Below the pieces are notes generated by a model. The model was given only the letters and a program-made list of their open reading frames with translations. It did no database searches and was not told the DNA's origin. Of a DNA stretch of 64,000 nt, positions 12,701-24,700 are shown piece after piece. The stretch's first letter is position 1, and each line of letters starts with the position of its first letter. The position numbers and the translations under genes are program-made. Source of the DNA: Lycocorax pyrrhopterus obiensis (Eukaryota > Chordata > Aves > Passeriformes > Paradisaeidae); the NCBI GenBank assembly GCA_014706295.1, contig JACSVZ010000011.1, positions 13,647,329-13,711,328 on the forward strand, given 5' to 3'.

Positions 12701-15700
12701 TAATCTATGATTCCATGAGTATGAAAAATAGCTCCTTAACCTCTGTTTATCTGGTTGCATTGGCCTTGAGGAGTATTGGAGGAGGCAGCAGGTCTCTCAG
12801 AAAAGGTGTGGACACTTTAGGAACCTGCTGCCACCTAGCCTTGCTTGTTGCTGACATCAGGAGAAACAGCAGAAAAGGTAAGGAAGCAGTACTGTCCCAC
12901 AGGCAGTGTGTGGTTTGCCTGCCACCAGAGTTCTGCTAGCTTGATGCAGGCAGGGATTGTGGAGGCATCACGTGGGTGTCCTCACCTCTCCTGTGCAGTC
13001 CCACAGGCTGTCCTACAAGGTGGCTTTACATCAGAGCAGGGAGTTTATATTGTGCTTAAAACACCCAACCCTCTATAGGAGGAACTTGGAGATTGTTAAG
13101 CTGCGAGAGGGGAAGGCTTGTGTGAGGAGCATCATTTCTGCTGGGCTGCAGGTCAGTTCAGGCTTACTCTGAGACTCTTGAACTTTCTCAGGCCAGTGGA
13201 GGCATCTGCAGTGATGTGCTGCCATGAAGTGGAAGCAGTGAAACGGTTTGTTTCCTCCTGATCCCCTCGTTCTACTGTTCCCGGGTTGTGGCGTAAGCTG
13301 TTGTGGCACTGCTTTGTTTAACTTTCTCTCCCAATCTTGCTGTGGGACTGAAGTGTGTTTTCAGGCATGTCCATGCAGTTGTTCCTGTTCTACAGGAGGC
13401 TGTAGGGCTTCTGGGCCAGCACCTGAAGTGTTTTTCTTGTTTCTAGTGAAAGGAGGTGGATTTAGATCAGATGAGGATCTGGCCAGACACCTGAGTAAAC
13501 TTTCATTTGGTTTTGTAGCAAAACTTATTCCCACTGGCTGTAAGTTAGCCCAAGGGATCCCCTCTAAAATAGAAAAGAAAGGAGGGATCCTGATCCTCTC
13601 TCCAGATATGTACAGCTTTATATTTTTTATTGTTACTTTTTTGGCAAGCTCTCTTGATTTACACCCATGCAATAACTCAGAATTTGGCCTCCAGCACTGG
13701 AATTGGTCCTGACACTCTGGGCAGGCTCTGGCTGGCAGGTTCTCCCAAATGAAGGTGGATGCAGGGAAGCCATTGCCTCTGATGCCCCTGAACAGGCATC
13801 CTAGGTATCAATGGCTGTGCTCAGGGACCACAGGCAGCCTTGGTCACACGCAGTGTGTGAATCCTGGTGTGAGGCATCTTGCACTGCAGAAAATTCCTGG
13901 CTCCTGGAGTGGAGCCTTTCATGAGAGGCAAACAGCTTTGAATAATGAGGAGTCGCACTGGTGAATGGCTTTCCACAGGACCAAACAGCTCCAGCACCGT
14001 ATCCTGTGCTGGAACTCCAGAGCGCAGGAGGCTGAGGAGCTTCAGCCCACTGCAACTGCCCTTAGCCCACCGAGGAGTGTACCCAAAGTAGGGGGCCGGT
14101 GATGCGCCCACCCCATGACTGTCTCGCTTGCACACGCTCACGTGCTGCGGTGTGGTCTAACAGCCGCCCCACCCCGCGCAGGCAGGAGAAGGACTTGCTG
14201 CGTAAGCAAAAGCTGGGAATTCTCGCCGCTGTGCGCAGCACTCTGCGAGCACTCCACTCCTGTTTTGGGAGAGCTTTTTTGTGTTTACCTGGAATCGCTG
14301 GTGCCAAAAGAAGCTAGAAAGGACAGCACTTGGCTCCTTTGATCTTCGTTCCTCCTGCATTTGGAGATGGCTGCGCTCCTGGGCGTTGGGCAAATCGTGC
14401 CCTGGTACCGCTAACACTTTCTCTCTCGGCAGGACTCGGAATCACTGGACGGCTGCATTCAGAGTACGTTATCAGCACTCTATCCTCCGTTTGAGGCTAC
14501 TGCAGCCACTGTTCTGTGCCAAGTTTTTGATGTGGTGGAGAAGACGTACCGTGGGGATGGACTGCACTACCTCATAGACTTCCTGATTCCAGCCAAGCAC
14601 ATCCTGCAGTGCATTCAGCAGGATGCCTGTGTGAGTACATCATGCTCTCTAAGGCCTGTGAAGGCTTTCTTGGAGAGTTTTCTTTCTGCTCTCGTATGCA
14701 AAACGCCTGGCAAAAAGCGCTTGAGTAGGTATGGCAGCCTAGGTGGGAGGGCAGGCAGACAATTAGGAAACAGTTGAGAAATTGTTGTTGAAGCTTAACC
14801 CTTCAGAGATCGGGTGTGGAGCAGTGCTCTCCCTTTCCATAATCAGGAACACCAAGGGCTAAAGGGATTCACAGGAAAAGGTTTAGCAAAATGTTTGCTA
14901 GATGTGGCTGACTCGGGTGGCCTCTGACCCCAGCTGTTCTCTGGCCCTGTGGACGAAGCTGTCGGGCTCCTGCCACTGGCAGGATGATGTGCGGGGCAAA
15001 ATGCTGCCAAGTCGGTATTTTTCCCAGAACGCCAGCTCCCCTTTGATGGTTGCTGGAACGGTCACAAGGCTCAGTAGCCCCGAGGAGTCACGTTACATTT
15101 ACTGCCAGAACGAGTCCAAGATTAACGTGCTTTACTGTTGGGAGTCTAAAATGTTAGAAACGATGAGTCAAACACCTCCATCACAAAACTTGGCTCGAAG
15201 TCTGCAACATGAAAAAAACCCAGCCAGCCCAAACAACCTAAAATGTGGGTTCGTTTTAACCTTTTTGTCTCTGAATGCAGAGGGGGGGGTGTGGCGAGGC
15301 TTTTGATTCAAGTCTTCATGGTAGAGGGCAAGGAATTCTAGGAGGAGGAAAAATACGGAACAGAGGCTGAAATAGTCAGTTGCTCATTTGTTTCAAGGAA
15401 GTGAAATACTGGGGGGAGAGACGCATCACACAGGATGGATCCATGTGAGTTGGGCATCTTGAAAGTGTGTGTTTTGGTGCAGTGTTTGTCACCCCGTATT
15501 GTCACCAGCCTCCAGCTTGGTGCCAGCCGTCTGCCTTTGTGAGTCCAGGAAGATCCAAGGTGGTGCATAACCTTGCTACTCTCTCCCACCCTGAACACTG
15601 GAATAGAAGTTATTCCATCAGTATGTGTAGTTGCACCTTCCAATTCTATGATGCATCGTGTGTTTTTTCCCCTTTAAAGAAACAAAAGACTTTTCGTTTG

Positions 15701-18700
15701 TACAAACTAGTAATTATTTGAAGACGTTTCACGGCTTTCCCCAAAACAGCGCCCCTCGCTGAAGAAGCCAAAGTAGCAATTTCCCCACTCCTCGAGATTC
15801 CGGCAGCTTCCGAGCGGCCAGCAGTGCCTTGGGCAGGTGAGGTGGTGGAGGGGAGGGAGGGGAAGCAGCAGGAAGCTGGGCCCACAGTGCTGCTGTCCCT
15901 GAGGGGAGGTGTTCGGGGCAGGGGCTGAGAACAGACAGGGCCGGCGGTGCGCCCACCGCGGCCCGCGCTGCCCTCGGGGCGCGACGGGTGGGACACGGGT
16001 GTGGCGGCAGGGCGGGCCTTGGCCGGCCGGCAGCCAATGGGAGGACAGCGGGGGCTGCGGCAGCCAATAGGAGCGTGGGGCCGCCTTGACGGGCAGGGTG
16101 GCTTCGGTTGAGCTGTTGGAGGGCCGTTGGAGCACGAGGCGCTGCAGTGCTCGGCCCTGAGGTGGGAGAGGTGTGAGGACAGTGGGTTCTGGGCGTTCTG
16201 AGGAGGGAGAGGTGTGAGGGCAGTGGGTGCTGAGGGTCCTGAGGAGGCAGAGATGAGGCTGGTGGGCACTGGGCGTCCTCAGGAGGGAGAATTGAGGCCG
16301 GTGGGCACTGGGTGTCCTGAGGAGGGAGAGATGAAAGCAATGGGGGCTCGGGGTCCTGATGAGGGAGATAAGAAGGCAGTGGGCACTGGAGGAGCTCAGG
16401 GTGCTGGTGGCCCACCTGGCTGATGTGGAGCGTGGGCTCCGGTGACATGGAGGCGTGGGGGTGTCTGAGGTGTCCTGTGAGAGGGAGAAACCTGTACGAT
16501 GGGGTTGTCCCACTTGTGCAGCACGGTTTGGGGAGCTGATGCAGAGACACGAGCTGTGCTTGGAGGCCTGCCTGGCACTCTCTGGCCTGCCCAGTAGTCA
16601 CAAGATGTGGGGTTGTGGGGCAGCCACCTTTAGGGAGGGCTGCACAGGGTGTAGCATTAGGTGTTGGGGGCTTTTGGTGAGGTGTGAAATGTCTGGGAGA
16701 GTGATCAGCAAAATCCTTTCTTATTTGGTTGTGACCTTCTCTAGCCTTGACTCCTGATTTTTTACTTCCGGAGTGGCAGTACAGGGAGATCGAGGGAAGC
16801 TCTAGGTAACTTGTACCCTCTTTAGAGTTGGGCCCATTTATTATATTTTATTATAATTATAAAATTATAATAAAATATGGGCTATTCCATATTTTATTTA
16901 AATGTCTGCTTGTTTGATCTTTTAAATTTATTACTTATTATTGATGAAATTTATCTAATTTGCTTCGGACTCTTCCCCAAACCTCCACTGTATGCCCCTT
17001 CCTTTGTCTTTACAGTCTGAAATCACAGAGGAATGTTTCTTACTAATTGCTTTTTGAAAGTCTTGCCTGTCTTTTAGGGAGTCTAAACAAAAGCAGTGCT
17101 TCCTCCTTAGTTCGTAGGTCAGCTGCTCCATGTGAGCAGTTCCTAAACACACTGGAGGGAAAAGGATTAACTCCTGTCTGAATGACTGCTGTAGAGAGTC
17201 TTGAGAGCACTGGATCTTTTGTCAGCCTCTGTAGTGACAAAAGTGTAAATTGCTTCATGAAGTATTAGACAAGTTCATGGGCTTCAGCTGGGTATGTTAA
17301 AATCATCAGCCTATGTGTGATTCCTCGGGGACTGGAAGAGATGTTCCAAGGGGGTCTGTCTCTGCTTAGCACAAAGTTAAAAAACCAGGTTTTGCTCCTG
17401 GCCTTGAGGTGACATCCTGAGCTAAATGGTCTATTCCAGGTTAACCATCCCTGTAGCTCTAGAAGATTTCACTTTTGTGCCATTTTTGTCATTGGTGCCC
17501 AGCTCTTTCCTCAGAGGCAGCTTTATTCCTGTCTGCTGCCACTGGGTGTAGAGGGTGTTCCTGGCACTCCTCTGGTGAGCCTGGTTTGGCTTGGTAGTGT
17601 TTGGACACGAGAAAAGTAAATCCTTGAGTCTTAAAATGAAATTTCAAAAGGACTGTACTAAGCTGCTTCACATAAACTTCCCTTTGAAGGTGCATTTTGG
17701 AGCAGGAGTAGCATGAGGATGCTCCACTTCTAAAGTTCTAAAGCTCTGTAATGTTTAGGCTATTGTGGGACTTGCATTCTGGCTTGGATGTTACTCTGCC
17801 TCTTGATGCAGTTTAGACTGTGGCTTTGTAGGGTTTTTCAGGAACTTCAATGCATTCTGCATTTTGGTTTTGGTGATTTTGTTGCTGAGTTTTCTCCTTA
17901 TGAGTCAGTAGGCAGACAAGTAAGCATCTAAGCAGTGAGGCTGTGTTTTTGGATTTCTTAATGTATGAATGGCCCTCCAGTGGGTTACTCTGCATCCACA
18001 TTTTAACAGTATCTCTATGTCAAGTATGTGCTGATGGAATTCAGCTTTATGTTTATGCTGCTGCTGATTGCGTCTTTCAGTTTTCAGTCCTATAAACTAT
18101 TATAGTGGGGGAACTGATCTTCTTTATCTGCGTCTTCTTCCCCTGAAAGACCCTTGGTACAGACCCTTGGCCTTAATATACCTACTAGGAGATACTCCAA
18201 TGGGAGAAGAGGGGTTGGTGTGGTGTAGGGTGCCATGGTGTTGTCTCTTCTGGAAAACTGCAAATGGCTCTAGTTTAAAACTTACGTACAAGCTACTTGG
18301 CTTGGGCACTTTTGTAGGAGCCACAAGCTTTACTGACTGAGGTGCTGTGTGAGTCTTGAGCTTGATATAAAAGTCCATGAAGTACATTTAGCCTAAGACC
18401 TGCTGGAGCCAGGAGCAGCTTGTGCAAACTGCTGCAAGAGGCAGTCTCTTGGTTTGCCGAGTTTAACTGTGCTGTGGATGAAAGGAGCTTACTGATAGAG
18501 GCATCTGTGTCTTGCAGATCAGAAAGCCTCAGAACATCAGACTGCAAAGCTTAGCTGTGCCTTTGAAGGAAGTACAAGCAACTGTGTGTTAGGTTATAGG
18601 GCTTTTTGGTTCTAACTTAATAGAAAGAGGAAAGAAGGGGAGGTGGGTCTGCTCTGAGTCAAGGTTAGAATAGAAAGGTAATATTAATAGGATCCTTCAA

Positions 18701-21700
18701 GTAAATGGAAACTAAAATAGGGTTCAGTTTTGTAGTGATACAGTATGAAGGTGCATCAGTAGGGCAGTAGCAGTAAGTGAACAGAAGTAAAACTGCTGTA
18801 ACTGACTTGGCTATTTTGAAGAAATAGGACTGGCAGGTCTCCATCCTGGAATATGGAAGAAGTTACCATATAATGCCGAATGTCTGGTAACAGGGATTTT
18901 ATTGAATCTGTTAAGTCAGGGCTAGTAACAAAATACAGAGAACAAGCTGAGCCTACAACATCGTGCACTGAGCAAGGACTGAATTACATGACCCATGAAA
19001 AACTGAATAACGTTTTCATGTGGTGTGCTCCATGGCAGGTAGTGTCACACCAGCCTGTTTAATAAACCCGCTCTCTCTAGAGAGATAGGTTTCATTGCTC
19101 AATCTCTGCCATAAAGGATTTATTATGGAGTCAAATGGAAGATTAATTACTGTGTGAAAGGGATTGAGGTTTATGCAAGAATTGCAAGATGGCTGTAAAC
19201 TGGTGAAAGGGAGGGTGTTTGTACTGCAGGGAAAACGGAGTTGGAGGCAGGAGTCATGAAACACACAGTGCTTCTCATCCATGACCTTGGCATAAAAAGT
19301 AAGAGTATGTATGGCATGTTTGTGGTGAAACCAGCCTGGGACACACAAACAATAACCTGGGAGGGTGATAAATGCATTGCACAGGATGAGCTCTAAAACT
19401 TTGTAGTTAAATTTTTGTAACGGCAGACTCAGAGGGCAAGCATGTGCCTCCACAAAGTGGCAGGCAGAACCTCTGTTACGAACTGGAGATCATCAGTTTG
19501 AAAAGAAAAACCAGTAGGCTTCTGGGTTACTGTAGGGGTGTGACTGGAAGACGTATGGGATCTTAGCTTTAAGAGATGCTTCTAGCACATTTGGGAAGTG
19601 CTGGTGCCATTATAGACAGTGTTTTGCAATGCTTTGCGCAATGAACAAATGGAACAAAGAAATGTGTTTTTAAGAAAAAGAAAAGGGCATTACAAAGGAG
19701 ATACTTCAGGCACACTGATGAGATGATGAAGGTACACATGCTAAGGGTGATGTGACATGGGTTAATAAGTCTAAGCAGTGGGAACACATCCAGAAAATAA
19801 ACTACAGGGTTGAGGAGGAAGAATTACTGAATATGAAGGATGATTTGGGTTTCCAAACCTGTGAGCAACTTTGCTTCAGGTGCGAAGAGAGTTATAAATT
19901 TGTCTGGGCTGAAGGTAAGGCTTGATGAACATAAGAAAGCAATTGCTTTATGCCCGTACCTGTTGTTTCAAGGTGTGTGAGGATTCAGAAAGTTCCTTTC
20001 AGTTCTCTGGTTTCTCTGCTATATGGCAAAATACTTGAATTAATTGAATCTAAATTGTCATACAGAAAAAGATGAAATTAATTGTGGAATTGATGGCTTA
20101 TATCATGCCTTAATTTAAATCTTACCCAAACAGAATCAAGTCCAAAGCACTGAAGTTACTTTTTGAAGTTGTGATAAAGCTGTAAATAATTGAGTCAAGT
20201 CAGTTCAGCCATGAAACTTCAGTTCTTTTACCTGGGTGGGATTTGTCTGAGGCACGGCCTGAGTGCTGCTATGTTTTGGGAATGAGGAAATCGCTGGTAT
20301 GTTAAATGTGGTTCTTTGCAGCTTGCTGATGGGACTTGCTTCCTTCTTTCTCTGTGGCTCTGCTATGCTTTCCTCATTTGCTGCTTCCTTTCTCCTGTTT
20401 TGTCTTTGCAGTATCTTCTTCCCTTCACTGGGAGGCTGCAGCCTCCCAGTGTAACTTTTCCCTACCTGTCCTGCGTAGGTGGTTTGTGTTGGTAGCTTTT
20501 CTTGTTTCTGCTTTTTAAAGAGAAGACCTCAATGTGAAAAACTCGCCTATACCAATAATCAAAGACCCCAAATTCATCTGTTTTCTTGGTCTCTCTTACT
20601 GAAAAGCTTGAGCTGAGATCTTTTCCTGGTGCTGAAAACACTTTCTCTTGTCTCCATAGGCTCCGTACTGCGGATTGCTGTTTCGCCATGCAGGCTGGCC
20701 CCTGTGTATTCAAGAGAAGATTGTAATCCAGCTAGCTTCCATTGACTGGCGAATCTTGAAGCCTGGTGACTTCTACCTGCAGGTGGTCCCCTCTCTGAAG
20801 AAGCCTCCACGAATTGTATTGAAATGTTTGGCAAAAGATAAGCATAATGTAGAAGAAGTAGTGATTCCAGAAGTTTCATATACCTCTATTTTTACTCTGG
20901 AATGGTTGAGTACATTCAATGGAGAGCGGATGGGTATAGCACTGGAAAATTGTTTACTAACCACTGATGACAAAATATTTCGTGTTCCCTGGGATAAAGT
21001 GGTTAATCCTGAATTTATAAATAAACCAAAACTAATTGAAAACAGTATCATCTCTTCAGAAATAACAGAGGAACGTTCGATTCTGTGCCTCCCCACGGAC
21101 CTTACTGAGTGCGGTTCACCAGACCTGAGATCTCATCTACCGGAACTAAGTCCAAATCAAGACAACTCTGTCATTAGCAGCACAGCTCCAAAGTTAAGTG
21201 AAGCTCTGGTCGATAGTGTCTGTACGAGTCCTGTGACTCAAGAGAGCTTGGGAAGTGACCTTGAAGGGGAGTACGTTGAGCTGGCAGAAGTTTCACTGCC
21301 CAGGTTTGGGCCACAAACAGGATCTTTAACCCAGTCGCTGGCGTTAAGTTATCTAACTCAGCCCAGAGCACGAGTGAATGAGTCTAAAGGCAAGCACAGG
21401 TTTATTGTCATACAGGATAGCACCTACTCCAAGAACTTAATTCAGTCGTCACTTATGCAGAAGGAGCACTGTCAAATGGACACTCTGAGCACTTCTAAAG
21501 AAGTTCTCAAAAATGTTGTTCCATTGGAAGGCAGCAAAATGATGGCACATGGAGAACTGTCTCCAGAAGCTCAGCTGATCCCGGTTGATCCTGGAAGCAT
21601 GGGTGATAACTTTCCTGTGGCTGAGTCTCCTGCTTGCTGCGCAGAAGATTCATCTGCAGTGCAGGAGACTTGCAGTGAACACTCATTGGACTGGCAATAC

Positions 21701-24700
21701 GCACGGTGCAGCTACAGCGATGTGTGTGCTGGAGATGGTATCAGCTGCAAAGCACAAGTGTCTAGTGCCCCTGGAAACATGGAGGGACAAAATGATGGAC
21801 CTAGTGAAAATGCTGGTGTTGAAACATTGGAGCAGAGCCCAGAAGTGATTCTAGATGCTACTGCTGCTAAAGAGGAGGTGATGTGGGGAGTACACACAGA
21901 ACCACTGACGGAGGGTCAAAAGGAGGTGACACTGATGGATGCTTCTCCTATGTCTGTCCTAGGGCCTTTGGGACCATGTTGCACACTAAAGGAAGGTTCT
22001 GATATCTCTTGCCAGGGTGTCAGTGGAAGTGTTGAGCCGGTGCAGGTCACTGCATTGCCTGAGAATTCAGATGTAGGTGCGGAGAGAGGCTCTCCTTCAG
22101 GGAACATGGCAGATATAAGTGTTTGCTGCAGCAATAACAAAGCAAATATCAGTTCTCCATTAAATCCTCCAGAACAGAATCAAGGAGATGTAGATGAATT
22201 TGAGGTGGCAAGAAGGGACAGCCAAGAGGAAATGAAAGAGTCTAGAGAAATGTTGCCTGTAAATGAGAATCAGACTAGTCATAGTCACTGTTCTGTGAAA
22301 GCTCCAGCGGATGGAGCCTTGTCAGATGGTGAAGAGCAAGAGCATAAAAAGGCTGAAGAAGCCATACTGTTCCAAACTGCCCTGTCAGCAGAGGGGGATC
22401 AGATGGCAGAACAATTAAATAACAGTGACTTATTGGGTCCCAGTGCACAAGAAGAAGACTCAAGTCAGTTCAAAACCCAGAGGTCTGGAGGGAGGTTTGA
22501 GGAACCACAAAGACTGGTGGAAAACCATGGCTGTGAAAGTGAAGAGAACTCTGTGCTGAATCCAGAGTGTGTTGCAGTACAGGACTTGCAGGGACAGGAG
22601 GAGAACCAGGAAAGTTTTTCTTACGGGGAAAGGTGGAAGATTACAGCCTCAAAAACACTGGAATCCATTGAAGAGGAATTGGAGGTTGGACCACTGTCCT
22701 CAGGACCTGCTGAGGGACGTACAGAGCCTACAGCTCTGCACTCCCATCCAGAGGCAGCTTCTGGGGCATCATCTCCTAAAGGTATGGCCATTGGATATTT
22801 GTGTGGTTGTGTTTGGTAACATGAATTGAAAGCAAAGTCCTCAAGGAGTACTGCTTGAATACTACTTATCAGGCAGGATTTGATAAGTACATCTGGGAGG
22901 CTTTGGGGTAATAGCACAAAATACTGGGAAGTGATTAAATTGTCATTTTTTGTGGCATGAAATTAGCTTTCTCTTCAGAGGTGGGTTTATTGTGGTATTT
23001 TGTTTAAAAATTCTTTGCAAATTTACATTGATACAAAACAAAGTTCCATTGTAAGAAGCTTTTAATTTCAGTTAATCTGATTGCTGGTGAACTCCACCCA
23101 CTACATTCATGGTGTGCAGGATGTGAGGAGAGACTTGTCTAACTGTACAAGTTTTTCATAGTTGAAAACTGGCTTTAGGAAGATGATTGTGGCAAGAGGA
23201 AGCAGCGGTGGATGCCACAGTAAAATGCTAGCTCTGTAATGTGACCTGAAGATCAACAAATGTATGTGCTGATAACTGATTTCAGGCAGCAAACTGTAGA
23301 GTTGAGGGATTCTCCCTCTCTTCCCTGCCTTCCCCTCCGGCATGCTTTCTTCAGCTTGATTAAGTTTCAAGTAGGAGCTGTTCAACTCGAGTGGGAGAGC
23401 ATAGAAATTAGGCATCTAACTTCAACTTAGATGGAATGTTCAAGCAGGTATTACCCAGATTTCTTGATGCTTGGGTTCCTGAGATGGGGCTGTGCTACTT
23501 CAGAAGGAATTGAGAGGGCGATCCAGGTGTCTGCCTTTTGCACCAGACTATAAGCAGACGGTGTGTAACCGCATGGGCCCGGTGTGGGCTTTGCCCAGCT
23601 CTGCTGAGTCTGGAAAGCTGCAACTCGATGTGCAGATCACATGGAGGAGCGGGTGTGCGGCGGGGGCGGGTGGAACATGCCATTCCAGTTCAGCAGCTCT
23701 CATTCCCTGAGACCCCTGGCTAGGAAAATTACCCAGCTTGAAAAATTGGAGTGAGGAATCTTGAAAGGGTTGGCGTACAGACCCACATTGCTAGAGCATG
23801 TTTGACCCTCTGGGGCAACAGATCCAGAGCTGGTTGTCTTGGGACGTGCTGCCACTGTAATGCTTGCCCTGGTCCCAAATTATGTGGCCAAGAGCTGCAG
23901 CATGACTCCATTTGGCTGCACACACAGCTGCTTCTCAAGTGTCCAAATGTCGCATTTTACCTGATGTCTTAGCGACCTCCTAATGGAGCTAAATTAGTGT
24001 CCATTGATTAAAATAAAATTTCATTAACATTTGCATCAAACTCATTTAATTCCACAGTTAGGCAAGCCCAAGGTTGCCAGGCATTTCTAATACTTTTGAA
24101 GTGACAAGCGTTTCTCCTCTGTGAAATGGAGAGGTCAGCTCAAAAGTTTCTATTTCTGCAGTGCACAGATTTCTGAGCATCTATCACCATGAAGAGAAAA
24201 AAAAGGATCACCTTCTGCCTGTCTGTGGGTCTTGGGGGATATATGCCAGGAAGTAACTGTGCTGTGGGTATCCATTCCCCTGGCCAAGCTGAACCTGGCT
24301 TGATTTCATACTTGCTCCGGACCGGGCCTGGAAACACCTAGTTTGTGTTGAGTGCTGGGTGGACACTTTGCTCATGAGTCCAGTGGCTGCTTGTTCAGTG
24401 TTCCCATCTCTTCTGTCTAAAATTAGCCAGGTCCAGCTCGTTACGAGATAATAAGTGTGATGTTCTCACTGCTCCAAAGAATAAATCTTGGCCACTGCTG
24501 GAGATTTCAGCAATGATGGACCCCTCTGGGATATGTATGAAGTTTGTTTTTAGTGAAAGACAATACAAATGATTCTGGGGATTTTGCTGAAATAAGTGAC
24601 ATTTGTGTCTCAAGTCTGCTGATGTTAAACTTGGGCATTGCCGTTTAAGAAAAAAGCAAACCTTGTTATCTCAGTGTTTGTAAAGCAAAAGAAACAAGCT

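Larger units (their letters stand above)
745..14432 (+). other. PLEKHG4B: Intron 1 (13.7 kb)
   Basis: The donor is GTAAGG and the acceptor is a pyrimidine run ending CGGCAG. I see no convincing exon. The many short ORFs in both strands have no recognisable domains. Contents that can be named: a CR1 3' end at about 11108-11290, an NRF1-like motif pair at 7757-7787, and AT-rich homeobox-type motifs (for example TTAATTAATTGCATTA near 6827-6842, and TTTAATTAAAT near 7835-7845) that may be conserved non-coding elements. The first part, to about 1450, is GC-rich and continuous with the 5' region. The rest is ordinary unique intronic sequence. Confidence 0.6.
14631..20659 (+). other. PLEKHG4B: Intron 2 (6.0 kb)
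   Basis: The donor is GTGAGT and the acceptor is TCTCCATAG. Its first third is unusual: a CpG-dense patch with two CCAAT boxes (about 15900-16140), a 39-bp minisatellite (16162-16393) and an AT-rich hairpin (16843-16878). From about 17000 to 20659 it is AT-richer ordinary intron with no identifiable exon. A 145-codon minus-strand open frame at 19016-19453 matches nothing I recognise and is probably chance or a worn repeat. Confidence 0.7.

Noticed and set aside
15646..16601. Three overlapping minus-strand open frames of 207-290 codons, the longest non-exonic ORFs in the window
   Set aside because: They lie over the GC-rich patch and the 39-bp minisatellite. They are Pro/Ser/His-rich, low complexity and periodic, several start at GTG, and no domain is visible. 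Stop-poor GC-rich DNA explains them.
19016..19453. Minus-strand ORF of 145 codons in intron 2
   Set aside because: It has no family resemblance, no polyA or splice context and no target-site duplication that I could see.
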